Of a stretch of DNA of 64,000 nucleotides, positions 31,521 to 45,000 are shown piece after piece (position 1 is the stretch's first letter; the number at the start of each line of letters is the position of its first letter). The translations under genes were made by a program, and so were the position numbers. Where the stretch lies: contig CAIIXF020000011.1 of NCBI GenBank assembly GCA_903813345.2, forward strand, positions 26,158,166-26,222,165, given 5' to 3'. The DNA is from Owenia fusiformis. Taxonomy: Eukaryota > Annelida > Polychaeta > Sabellida > Oweniidae. The notes beneath the pieces are model-generated. The model saw nothing but the letters and a program-made list of their open reading frames with translations. It ran no database searches and was not told the DNA's origin.

Positions 31521-32325
31521 TTGCTTTCATATCATGTTGTACATTATCTCCAGCAATTTGAAACAAATACATTTCAAATTAAGTTTACAATCCTAACATT
31601 AAAATACGAATTAATGAAACATATGTTTGAAAATGGATAATTGACATATTATAGATTAAAAAAATTATCATTAGTTGTCAGGTGTTATCTGTTCGTTTGA
31701 TAATAATCATATCGGGTATATCTATTACATTTATTACTTAAACAAAAAGCAGATCAAAAAAATATGTGCCCAGGTTAAATTTCATTTCATTTTTATTTAT
31801 AATCACTTAACTATGTTGAACAGTTAGAAATTGAGGAACTGGTCAACATGCACGACAAGATAGTCAACATGTATTTATAAACAATATTTTGCTAGACGAA
31901 TTAACAAATCTATTACATATTATTTACTAGGTAAGCAATTAATATTTGGGATATCGTCATGCATTCTTAGTAATGAATTTGACAATTTTAATATATTATT
32001 GAATATGGTACTAATCTATCTATATACATAAGATAAGCAATTATAAGGCAAAATGCGGTATTGAGAAAACATAAGGGATATTGTCGCTGCATCCTAAATA
32101 TATTGAAATATACTGTTTTGAATATTATTGAATATGTGTAAGAGTTGATATGATTATATTTGTTTTAGGTCAGCATATTGTCAGAGGCTATGTGATAATA
32201 AATATTTCATGGAAAGTTTTAAATCGAAATATCCAAGGAACATCGCATTCTTTGATAGATGAGGACACATCTCGACTGTTCCTTCAAAGAGTGCAAGTGG
32301 GACATATGCGGACATATACAAGGAC
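31521..32325. other. Intergenic, no gene seen
   Basis: Presumed 3' flank of the GT77-like gene, then AT-rich DNA. No coding region or clear repeat was recognised. Confidence 0.4.
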
Positions 32326-32626
32326 ATATATTTCAAAGTTATCCAACTGAAATAGGGTTTAACGCGTTGAATGACGCCAAACGATACAGATGTCGTCTAG
32401 ATATACAACGCAAATATGTCAATGTTATTCAACTGAAACAGGCTTTAACGCGTTGTATGACGCCATATGATACAGATGTCGTCTAGATATACAACGCCAA
32501 TATTTCAATTTTATCCAACTGAAATAGGGTTTAACACGTTGAATGACGCCAAACGATACAAATGTCGTCTAGATATGCAACGCCAATATTTCAGTGTTAT
32601 CAATCTGAACCAGGCTTTAATCTTGG
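32326..32626 (+). repeat. 86-bp tandem repeat, about 3.5 copies
   Basis: The marker GTCGTCTAGATAT falls at 32392, 32478 and 32564, exactly 86 bases apart. Each unit also contains TATCCAACTGAAATAGGGTT-type and GTTGAATGACGCC-type words. Since 86 is not a multiple of three and the frames change, it is not coding. Confidence 0.9.
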
Positions 32627-33829
32627 ATACACAGCGGAAAAGAATGCAAATATTCTGCAGGAGGTTTGGTGATATGAGGGTAGACCTGAGTTATGTTATT
32701 TCCAGTTTCTCTTCATATCACCAGACTGACTCAGTTTAACAGCTCAAAGCCACCAAATCGTTAAAAAGCCAGAAAGCAGGTTTCAAAGCAGCATTCATCG
32801 ACGCACGGCCTGATGACGTCGTTATACTATACGACATGAGAACTACATTGAAGATGCCAGTGGGGTACATACGAATACTCGCTGGGCAATCGGTGACACC
32901 CCATCTTTATTTGTTAATTAGATTAATTAATCACTAATATGTTATATAGCTTACCTATCTCATCTGACCATTCAAAGAGCATAATGTATTAAAAAAATTA
33001 AAAACTACTTTAAGAAAACCGACTTTCACAGTTTGAAAGAACTTCCATTTTACGGAATTCCCTTGATCACGTGACCATAACGCTAAAAACCAAACTATCA
33101 ATCAGATAACAAAGGGACTCCCCAGGTATATTCAAATTTCATACTTGATTAGTTTTGGTGAAAAGAATTCGATATTCGATCAGTCTGTACAATCGAAACA
33201 TTAACTCTGATGGTGGAGGATTTGGGGATTTTTTCTTTGGTATGTAGATAGATGAATATGCGAGACGACTCAACATACAAAAAGGTTCAGGGGTCTTAAT
33301 TGTGCCCTCCTATTTCTCAATGATCTTTATAAATAGTTTGAAACCATAATCATAAATCCTAAGTACATTTTGGTTACCAGTGAAACTAATTTGGAGACTA
33401 CTTTTGAAGTACAATATGTTTCTAAGCCGACCAACGCCTTTTCATTGGTGATGATATCAAATTAATTATCAATATATAGATGGCGTTGTATCTGATGGTG
33501 ATATTAGGGGTGACTTCGTGCATAACAGGAGTTTCCTTTTCTATCTCGTTAGATGCAACTATAGCAACATGTCCACAAATTAAATCCAAAACTACACCGT
33601 ACTGCGATAAGTTACATTTTGATATTGTTGGCAAATCTTCTACACATTCATGTGTGAACTGATGATTCCTTTGCAATCGTACTTCATACTGTACATTGTT
33701 CCTGAAGCCATACATCCGGCATATCAAAATTTTCCAATGATACTCCCTGTAGCTCGGAGAGTTTTGAATTGAGGACCAGGCGTACCCTATCATAATTCTC
33801 AAAAATACATGTGGCCGTAATCTGTTAGA

Positions 33830-34170
33830 TACGTGACCAACCCTTATGGGACTTTCACGCACATTATCGTATCTGTGACACGTTCCACAGAACTTTTAAT
33901 TGCCACGAATAATGTTTCAATATTACAATGGGGATTGCCCAAATCATTTCTTCCCCCAATTGGAAATAGACTATTTGAGGGTCAAATAGGCAACAAAACT
34001 TTGCTTCTTAAATCGAGACCACGATTTTTAGAGCACTCGAACGTCCCACCCCGGATTCTATAGAAAGTCAAATCAGAATGAGATGAATCCAGTCCAAGAT
34101 TGTTCTCACAACTCATTTGATACATATCAAACCAGTTTATTAAGGAGTGTCCGTGGATTAAAACAGACAT
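33830..34170 (-). pseudogene. Decayed SGNH-hydrolase-like ORF, probably transposon-borne
   Basis: From the minus ATG at 34170: S-V-L-I-H-G-H-S-L-I-N-W, then N-L-G-L-D-S-S-H, resembling block I (V-x-I-x-G-D/H-S) of SGNH/GDSL hydrolase-like ORFs. After a stop at 33982, near 33960 the strand reads P-I-G-G-R-N-D-L-G-N, like the block III G-x-N-D. It is followed by I-E-T-L-F-V-A-I-K-S-S-V-E-R-V and another stop. Such ORFs often accompany tyrosine-recombinase (DIRS-type) and other repeats in aquatic invertebrates; that link is from memory. It is broken by stops and has no partner genes. Confidence 0.4.
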
Positions 34171-34557
34171 GTTTGTAATCTATAATAGCTCAGGAATCAG
34201 CAGAATATACTTCACTCACCGATTAATTATCGGTACTTCTATTGAATGTAACTACACTTCCCAAAACGCATTTTAATTGCAGCTTCGATCCAATCTGTTA
34301 TATCATCGGTTTGCTCGATTATCTATAGTTTTTTTATTGTTTTAAACTTCACATATGTCACAATAACCTTAAAAAGTAATACTATTACTATAAGTTATTG
34401 TTATTTGAAGTCCATTGTTAAAATATAAATGACTTATCAAAAACGTATTCTGCTGTAATGTGTGTCTCTGCCGCTATTTGAACCATAGAATAGAATAATT
34501 TAACAACCAAAGCTCCACCCACGAAATGGAATCTTCAAAATGATTGACAGTACAAAT

Positions 34558-34990
34558 TACGCCTCTCTTTATTCCTGATAACTTTCAATTTTTATGAAAT
34601 TTTCACAGAGAAATTCTGCTAAGATATCAGTTTTGTGTATCTTTGTCGGAAAGTGATAAATCATCTCCATTTTTTCTGGAATAAAATTTGAATTCATTCC
34701 TAGCGAATGTTTTCATCATTTGACTTTTCACTATTATAATATCAATAAAGATAGTTTCAATTGTTAACATAGTTAACACAGTGTCTATGCATACATATTC
34801 TCCATTCTTACAAAATATAAAAATGGCCCTTTACAGAATGTGTCTTGTAGTTTGTCTTGTATCTTGTAACTCAAAAAGAAAATTATAATTAATTAAATGA
34901 AATAATTTGTATGTTAGGAATATACGTGAATTTATCATGAAAAATTATTTTGAATTGAAAAAGTACCTGTTCTGTCCGATGACCTAACTC
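34558..34990. repeat. Inverted pair of a dispersed repeat
   Basis: 34558-34650 (CGCCTCTCT, then ATGAAATTTTCACAGA) is complementary to a sequence like that at 34905-34990 (TGTATGTTAGGAAT, then TCATGAAAAA, then TTGAAAAAG). A third, fuller copy lies at about 39980-40090 in intron 2 of the prohormone gene. Probably the two arms of one old element. Confidence 0.5.
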
Positions 34991-36084
34991 TATATATAAC
35001 AAAATAGCCCATATTCTATAGAAAATGTAGGTAGTTTCATGTCAAATATTAGAAAGGTATAATATAATGGTTTGTAAAATATATGTTTTTACTTTGCACT
35101 GTATGCTTAGCAGACCTTTCCAATAAGCCTCAAATATATTGCAAACTTCATTTCCACCCTATGAAAACACTTCTGCCATTTGTCACTAAAGCAATACAAG
35201 GGAATAACATGACAGTTTGTTATGATCACCTTCGTTAGGTCATTGCAAATAGTTACAAATGTTCATTAATTTTTCATAGACCGACAACACCTTGTGAACT
35301 GCGGTTACAAAGACATTGACCATAACAATATGTCAACCATTCTTGTTTGTGATTTGAAAATTTAATGCAGCATTAGTAAATAACGTGATCAACAACTCTC
35401 CAAACAACGTGTATTAAAAATAGGAATGATCAAATTGCATCTAAGATGATAAGAACATTCTAATTATAATGATCACGAATGTAACGATAGAGCATACACT
35501 TTAAGTAAGTAAATGTCAAATATTAAGTCATCACATTGACAAAATAGCCCACGCAAACTGTTTAAATCATGATTTTCGCTCTCGTTAGATATAAGTTACA
35601 AATTGAAATTATATTCTAGATGTTGATATTTAATTTCTCATTGTGCTTTTAATAATTCAGTTTACCCCTTTATTAATTATACCTACACAGACAGAGACAA
35701 CATAAAAAAGATGAGCATATGATGTTCTATCCCAATGTAAAGCATACAATATCGATTTTTAGATATACCATTTCATTGAAGGTGGTATGTGAAGGAATTC
35801 CTTTTAACACGAGTTGTCAGGTTCCATGTTCACTTGTTCAGACTGCCGAATTTGAGAACCTTCAAGTTTAAACATTTCTACTGCTTTCGATGATTTCTTT
35901 TCTAATCATGTTATATGAGTGGATAATAGAGAGATCGGGTTTCTTTCATGATTAGTATCTTTAGTATTTGTAGGTAGCTAATAAGCGAGTAAAAGTATAT
36001 ACTAGAAATCTTATTAAAAATACATAAATTTATTATTTGCAAGGTAATTCATTATATTTACAACTTTAAAGTTAATTAATTTCA

Positions 36085-39000
36085 TCAATCTCGTCTGTAC
36101 ATTTGAGGATACTCCTACAAAGGGGAATAATTAATATTGAACAAAAAGAGCAATAAGTTCTCACAATATTGATCAATCAGCCATTATTGAACTTTATCTT
36201 TCAACAAACATAAAAGGTCATGAGTTTGAGTATACCAGGTACACAAAATGTTGAATGTCATTTCTGAGGTACAATATCGATATGCCCCGATTAATTGATG
36301 AAGCGTTTGATCCAAACCTGAATGTATATAATTAAGTAGTCCTCTTAAATTATGCGTGTAAGTCATTCTAAAATTGGAATGTTCATACTTTATAAGATCA
36401 AGCAATTCAATTAGGCGTCTCTTATGTTGCTGTAACTCTCCAGTTTTCTAGACATGGTTGACTGATGTCTTAGGCGTGTGACCCAATGGGTCAAATCAGT
36501 TTGATTGTACTGTCAAAGCTTCCTTTTATAAACGTCAAATTGGGATGGGTGTCTATTTCTTATTCTCTTGAGATTCCTGTAACATGAAAAAATGTCATAA
36601 ATAATCGTGAGTGAGTGAGTTTTAAAATGAGAAAAATGTTATTTTAGTATTTTTTATTGTCTGCGGTGGCTTTCCTTATGTGATATAAACAAAATTGTTT
36701 TTTTAAAATCATTATACGACCAGAATCAGTTAACAGTTAAGCTGAATTTCAGTAATTTATGTAGGTCTATAATGGTTTAGCTGTATTTATTTGCACTGTT
36801 GCTGTCATATGTGCCCATAGTGTCTATAATATAAACAACTTTATCTTGTCTACATGGTTATTGGCAAGTTTTGAATAATACTCCTCTAAGAGTATAACTT
36901 ATCCTGGACTTAAAAACCCAAAATCAAAAATATTCAAGACCAAGAATACTGAAACCTACCAATGATGGCAATCCTCTCTTTCTATCAAGCGCCTGTGCCA
37001 GCTCATAGACTCGATCATACGCACTTTTGTAAGCCCTTCTCGACTTGGGGCCTAACACCAAACCCTGCCATCGTGCCAATGGCTCTTCTTCTGCTGGATA
37101 GAAGCCACGTTTTCGGAATGGTATGCTACTAGAAAACACTGGGGAGCTTCTTTTGAGTGGAACGAAAATTCCTGGTTCACCATTGTAGATGATGTTTTCA
37201 TAGTCTGGCATTTCGTCTTCAACTGGTTCTTCAATCCAGCCATCATTTCCATAAGGCGTGTATTCATCTTCGTACTCATATGAATCTTCCTGTGGACTGT
37301 ATGCATTTGTTTTGTAACCATCTCCGTAAAGCCATTCAAGGACCTCAAGGCGGTCTTTAGCTTCCTCTGCTGCTTTCTCTACTTCACTCATATATCCAGG
37401 CTCCATCTCCCGACCAAACATAGGTGGCGCCTCTGGTCTCTCTGAGTTCATAAGTTCCTCGAGGGCTTCACGTGACCAGCCGGGATATACTGATTTTCCA
37501 CCATTGTTCAAATGATTTCCACGGATCGGCTTGTATTCGTCAGGAAAGAAGAGATCACGTTTAACTCGGCTTCGTTTACTTGAACTTTTTGTGTCCCTCC
37601 TTTTTCTTTTGTATGGGTAGTAAAAATAATCAGGATACTCGTATTGTGTTGGCTCGAACTCATCTGCAAATATATAAATTACTTTTTGAATTTCCAACGT
37701 CGTGTGATTATCGTTGCTGCAGCAAGATAAGACAGAACTGTGTAGATACATCAGTTAGATTAAATATGCATGGGTGGAACTTCGTCTCCAGGACTCTTCC
37801 CAGATTCCAGCGCAAAGTTGCTGTCTCAGTATGATAAACATCTTAATGTTGCAATAGTGAAATGTTATTTTGGAGATTAATATAATGTATACTGCAACAA
37901 CATAATAGCTAAAACAATGTTATATGAGCCTCGCAATTGACGTTTACAGTCAATATACTGCAAATACTGCATAGCGTGTCTCGTGAGAATCTGAGTGGGA
38001 ATCTGCCATATTACTTCCTACTTATATCTTTATGAGCATTCTTACAGTGATTGACCCTAGGGGATTGTCCTGTTGTTTAAGTAACGAGAGGAGTCAAACG
38101 GAAATTGAAGGGATAAATGAGCAGAATACGTGGTTGTTACAAATTCGAAGTATGACTCATCAAATATTAATAGAATGGTGGGCAGGTATTTAGTACGTAA
38201 CATATATGATCCATGTAAGGGCGTGTACATAAAACATAGGGTATAATATCATATCATATTCTATTGATGGTGTCGTATCACAACTAAGGTCACTTACCAA
38301 AGAAAAGTCTACTGACCTTCCAACCAAATTTACTTTGTTATTCAATGAACTTAGAAAGCATTGACGAGTGCTAAGGTTTTGAAAAATTTAACATTGCATC
38401 AATGAAGATTTGGCCCTATTGGTCTATTGTGATTGCTTTCCTTTATCATACAATGTCCACATTCAAGTGGGCGTATAGTAAACGTATATAGCTGCGTCTA
38501 TCCATTAAAAAACAAAAGAAGAACATTTAATTAAAGGGATACGATTAGAGGAAAGTCGTAAATTCTCATTTAGCGATTGCGTGTAAGCAAAATGGAGTTG
38601 AATCAGAGAGTAATTAGGTTCATGCAAGACTCGTAGATTTCGCCATCAGGGACTGGACTTGACCTGGCACTTGTTTGGTTTTTGTGGCTAGTATATTTTA
38701 AAATTCATGTTTTTTCCTTTTTGTCTCTTTGGTATCTCACTTTCAAGATTAACCATAAAAACATAAATCTAGAGGTTGTATTATTTCCCGTTTATGGTTT
38801 TGAAAAGATTACTATGAAAAAGTACTACAGAAATTGATATTATGCAGAAAATCCGGTAAATTGGTTTAATTTTTTAGCTACACTATGACTATATGTTTAA
38901 TATGTATTTGCAGCATGTCACCTATTTTAGGAACAACAGATACCGGATTCAGAATTGCCTGTAACTTGTTCCTTTTTTAATCCAGGATCTAACTAAATTG

Positions 39001-42000
39001 CTTGAATATCATGAGAAGCAAAACATATCTGGTCAGTATCCAGAAAATTTCAACAGAATACCAGAGGACCTTCAACAGAACACACTAACACAATTTCAAA
39101 TTGTCTCTTAAACACAGGTATATCGATTGTCTCCCTTTAAAGTGTGCGCCAAAGTTTAAAACTGCGCAGGCGCACCGCTCTCGCTAAACTATATAAAGAG
39201 AATACCAGGTACACGATTCAGAGGTAAGCCAGGAAGGCGAACGATCTTCGTCTCGTGATGATTTCCCATATAATCGTAACCAGGGAAGTTTCACCATTGA
39301 AATTGAAAATTACTATTAGATATACTTTGTAGATGTTATTTATGAAGCTATTTAGTGTTTGCATCAATCAAATGGCTCATTTTGAACATATAAAAAGTAT
39401 TTGTGTTTTGTTTCCCAGGGAATTGTATTGTATGTAGCACACACATAAATAGTACACATTATACAGTACTTGAATAGCCTGGTTTACATAATATTGAAGG
39501 GCATGCTGATTACATGCACACGAGTACATGAATGAAGGCCTAATATTGATATACGTAGCGTGCATACCTAAATAAAAAATAAACTCTTCTAATCCCCTAA
39601 TGTAAACACGGCGGTATACGTAGCCCGATTTATCGGGGACTTTAAACACCGGAATTCATGGATCATAAATGTGATCTTGATATATTCCGTAGGCATTAAT
39701 GATTGATCATCATAAAAACATGATCCTCATTGAACATGCAGAGATTTACAATGGCGCCGATATAGCTAATAGAAGTCAGTCCAATTAGAAAGTAAGTTGA
39801 TCATTTCGTAATCTAAGAGATCATAACATAGGTGATACATGAGCTGCGTAGTAATTAGGAACTAAGCAAGAATATCATAGTAATATCATATAATAGTGGG
39901 TCGACAAAAATGACCCATCAACAGAATATGACATTATTTTTTAAAAGGTTGTAATAATGAAATTAATGAGGCATTTACCATATAAAAAATTTGTATGTTA
40001 GGAATTCTTTAAAGTTTATTCTGTGAAAATTTCATGAAAAAATATTCAAAATTGAGAAAGTTATTGAGAAAATAGAGAGGCATGACTTGTTCTGGCCAGG
40101 CTACTATTTTATATTCGATCAACATATGATAATTATGATATCAGATATTTCTAGTTAGTTTGGAATTACAGGTAGCACTCAATAGATGTTGTCTACAACG
40201 AATTGCTGCAATATCCTTGCACTAATTATAATTAGCAACGAAATATCAAAGACTAATGATGGTGACCCTCATACTCAACTAAAAGTTATAAGAGCCTTTG
40301 AAAGATCATGGAATTGACATCCTTTCACACCTTAATTCAAAAGGCTTATTACATACAATATTATTCACTGTCAATGTCAAAATGTCAATACATTATCCCA
40401 CAGATGTCCTCAAGGAATAACACCCGTGAAAGATGTATAAAATTATCCCCATCAATAGAAAGAAAGATTTGTATAACACATTCCATTCTATAGAAATGGG
40501 ACATGATGCATTACATACACCGAATTCTTTAATTTATCCTTTATACATGTATCCGTTATTAGGAATAACGTACAAAACCTTTTACTAGTATTTAATCACC
40601 TAGCCTAGCAATTATAGATGGAGCTGCAGAGTAAGCAGGGAAGACATAAATTAAAAAGGGATAAGTACAAGTCTTAGTGCCTCTACATATGGTCGGTGGA
40701 TTGCTTTTATACAGGAAATGAATGCACTTAACGAGTGTAAATTCATGAGATATTAAATACGAAATTAAGGGATTGAATCGTGTGTATCCAATCAAGGATA
40801 GCATGCAATTATTGCGTCAGTCATTGATTTCATTGTGCTATTTCACATCATCAAATCAAAGTAATCCTTAATCGTAATAAGACAGTGATATAATGATCCA
40901 GAATCTCAGCACTGACGATAGCTTATTAAAGGCTTTAGAAACAAGACCCTATGAAGTATATGTGAGATAGTGCAAATTATTTTAGGCTAGGAGTGCATTA
41001 TTAGGCCTATAGGATCGTGTGCTTAAATTATTTTCACACATGACAATATATTTAGATAAATAGATGTCTAGCGAAGGGAGTCACCTCTTCCCTCCCAAAT
41101 CATCACTCTCGTGTTTCTATCACTGTTAGCAATAAGTGAAAACGATTTTTTCCCATCAAGTCAGTATTTGTAAGATACCTATCTTGTTAAATATGAATGA
41201 ATAAATTATAAACTTGTGATCATTGAAGACATACCTTACGGTGGGACCAACTTGAAACGAAGACATGACTTCCGGTTAATAATGCATTTTAACCTCCAAA
41301 TTTCAACTAAAATATGAGCCTGTATGTAGTGCGTTGGGTCGGTATTGAAATATGGTTACACCTAAGAAATATATACCGTAATTGTTTGGATAAATACAAA
41401 ACAAGGAAGAGAAACAAACACAGTACAAAGGTTTCAGAAGCATTAACGAATCTTGAAGACAGTACCCTGCGCGCAGAGTCTAGTTATAAACAAAACTCTC
41501 TTTATAGATGAAGCGAAGTCGAACGAATGCAAAAGATACGGAGACAGTACGTTTAAGTGATATCTGAAGTACTAAGTAAAGGTGTAAAGAATTTGTAAAA
41601 ACGAATTTTTTAGTCGCAAACAAAACATGTCTTCGTTTCATTGCTACAAAACTCCGTTTCCTAAGCGAGGGAACTAATTTGTAAATATCGATATACTTAT
41701 ATTTATTTCTGAGATGTAACCATATTTCGAAACCGGAACCTTCGCACCACAAACTAGCCAACTATTAAGAATAAATTTTGATGGATAAAGGTGACAAAAT
41801 CAAGAAAATAAAAATTCTAATTACCAAATTGTTCTACCGGAACTTCGGCCATGCTAAAATGCCTTGGTTTCCAATTGATCCATGAATGTCTTCGTTTCCA
41901 ATTGATCCCCAGTGCCTTGGAAACTTGTTGGATGTCAATCATAAAACATTGAATCAATTCATCTAGTTTGCTTTACCTACCAATAGATGACCAAAACAAC

Positions 42001-45000
42001 ATCTGGATAACTATTAAATCATACACACTAACCATAGAGTTTCTTCAAGTAAGCAAGATCGTTGTAGAAATAGTCTGGGTCTTTTTCAAATGAACTGTCA
42101 GCTTCATTTTCAGCGCTATCCACTTCACCGGATCCATCCTCGTCATCCTCCGCGAACTCACTGTCATCATTGCTGGACTCACCCTCCTTAGATAGCCCCA
42201 ATAATTGATCCTCGTCATTTAGTAGGCGTGCCAGACTTTGTTCTTCCGAGTCATAGTCTGATTCAGCTCTAGCGCTGGATTCATCTGTTTGGATGTATTC
42301 GTTATTGTCCTCAAGATTAGCCAGTTCTGACTCAGCAGTGTCTGTTTCCTGTCTTTCAGGCTGTGTTGTCATTAGGTCAATGACTTCTTTATTGAGTTGC
42401 TCTCCCTTTTCGTTAGGAGCGTCATTGTTTTCAACCTCATTCTCAGCTGAGTCCAAAAACGAATTTGATTGTTCTATGACATCTGATTGGTCAGATTTGT
42501 CCAAAGCTCCGGATGAAACTGTCATCTTAGCTTTTGAGTCAACCTGGCTAGGGTCCACTGGCGCTTGCTCGAATGGCTCATCCAGGTCCTCTTCAGATTG
42601 AACAGCCTGTTCAAGGACCTGCTCCTGTGGTCGTGTGTCTAGCACTGATTTCTTGAGACGTTCGCTATTTTGATGATTCCCGTACACAATTTCTTCCATG
42701 GCTCTCTTATCTAAAACAAAATCAGAAAAAACGTATACAGTAGGTACTTACTAATGAGCTTCATATTCAATTGAACGGCAATCATAAGAGCACGTTTTAT
42801 CGATATATAGAATGTTTACATTTTCGTTCATATAATTTCCAAAGAACCATTCATTAATTAGCAAACTAGGCAAGGTGGGTCAAAATACTTTAATACAATC
42901 ATGTTTCACGAACAGCGTAAATCAAGTCTCATATGTAAACACCGATTCTTTTGGTTCTTGACATGTACATATTCATGATGTACTTTGAGAGTATGATTAA
43001 CCTAATATGTGACCGTGACGATGTGACCTTATTCTTAATCCATTTCCTGAAATATTAAGTTTTTAATACTTTATTATCACCACGAGGTATCTAGCAAGAT
43101 CGATATAAATAAATCATATCCCTCTTTTCGTTCATTGGGGACAAGAAATGAAAAATAACAAGTTAAATATTTGATAGAATATTGATCAGATTTATTGGAA
43201 AAGGGATAGAAATGAAATCCAGATTAACCCTTTCTCCCCTGAGTTAATACCAATATCGGTAATCTAATTCAGATGGTATAATAAACAAATATGTAAAACG
43301 ACTCCCGGGATTCGAAACCATCTATTTAGGTTGGTTAATTCATTTAATCAAAATCGTTTACGCAATAACAAATCCAATCCAATGTCTTATCTTGGGAAAA
43401 TTTGCGGTGTTTTTATAGGAAATTACATACCACATGTCTCTTTTATCTATTATTGCAACCACCTACGCCAAAAGTTATTTATGGAATGGCGATTAATTTA
43501 CGAATATCAATAGATGGAATGCAGAGAAAATACGAACGGCGGGATTCGAAGAGTTATCGATTCTCAAGCAAAACTGAAGTCATAAGCACTGGAGCAACTG
43601 CTTCATTAGTCAGGCCATAGAAATCGTAGTGACAATGTCCTTGTTCACTGAAACGCTAAAAAATTCTATTAAGACACACGAGTGCTTAAGTGACTCGGTT
43701 TCGTATTAAGTTAAGTATAAATAATTGCTTTTTCTGAACACGATGTTTTGATCTGAAAGTAAATCCTTTACGGAAGCCTAAGACCCTGAAATATAACATA
43801 TAAGTGCAAATGTGAAACCATAAGCGAACATATTTGCATTCCAATAAATCCAATTTCTGTAAGAATGGGCATGCTTTCACTATAAGCAAATTTTGTGTCG
43901 CTGGACCTGTCTTTATTCTCCGGAAGCCTACTTCGCAATTCATTTATTGATTTGCTAATGTGAAAGCCGATAAGTATGTTGCTTGAATATGTTTTCGTTA
44001 ATTGTTATTTTTAATGCGATGATAACAACATCGTATTTTGGTCTTGTTAATAATCCAAATATTTTAATTACTTAAATCATCTTTTAGAAAAAGTCGACAT
44101 CGTATAAAACTCATCCTTCAAAATCAACATCACTGAACCAATGATAAAACGTTTTTGGTCTTTAGATTTTCAAATACTTAGATTTTAGACTTTACACGGG
44201 GCCTTTAAGGATAAAACAAAATTAAACAATCGATCAATCAATCAATAAAACATCAAACTGTCGTGATCTCACAAACAAACAAACAAACAAACAAACAAAC
44301 GAATGCTGAGTACCATGCTTGCTATGAGTACACTCCTCTCCATAAGTTTGGCAACAAGAAGTTTTCATGAGAGTTTGAAACTTGATTTAGTTTCTATGTG
44401 TACAATATATATACAAGGTGGGCAAAAAAACAATACCCCAATTTAAGGATGAATATTAAACGAATACTGGATGATCAGGAGCTGGATATGGCAGAATACC
44501 TATTCGAGAAAAAATATTGGGCGAGGCGGCAGCCGAGCCCAATATTTTTTCGAGGATAGGTATTCTGGCCATATCCAGCTCCTGATCATCCAGTATTTGT
44601 TTTATTATGCACCTCCCAATCAAAGTTAAGTGGAGTACTTACTGGATCGGAGTACAGGCTTAAACTGTCGTTTAGTTGACGTTATTTTGACATTTATTTA
44701 TTTTTTCTTTCAAAACTCAGACGACTTCCGGCCAGTTTATTCGCTACACTGGACGAAAATATTTGCCCCGGGAATTTAATTTCTATTTATTCGAGACGTT
44801 CTTGCAGAATTATATGTAACTTTTGAATGATAAGGGTAATTGTGATTGATTAAGTGCATTTTTTTCTTCTATTTTCCGCCAGTTTCAGATGTAAGCTTTA
44901 AGTAGTACTCCAGTTATTAAGAAATAAAACTCTGAAGTGGGAATGTTGCAATAACATTGAAAAAAAATATCCGACCCTTTTTCTCGAAAGGGTCAGATAT

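Noticed and set aside
33480-33662. 60-codon plus-strand ORF with a hydrophobic start (M-A-L-Y-L-M-V-I-L-G)
   Set aside because: It looks like a signal peptide but is alone, has no convincing splice donor, and lies beside the decayed SGNH-like relic on the other strand.
41314-41761. Two frames sharing 'E-I-W-L-H-L-R-N' on opposite strands
   Set aside because: The shared peptide results from an inverted repeat, not from two related genes.
42293-42601. 102-codon plus-strand frame with Ser/Cys-rich translation
   Set aside because: It is the complement of the acidic exon 2 of the prohormone-like gene; Ser and Cys runs are what GAN codons give in reverse.
43260-43330. tRNA-like B box (minus GGTTTCGAATCCC)
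   Set aside because: No A box, acceptor stem or cloverleaf could be drawn around it. At most a tRNA-derived SINE scrap.
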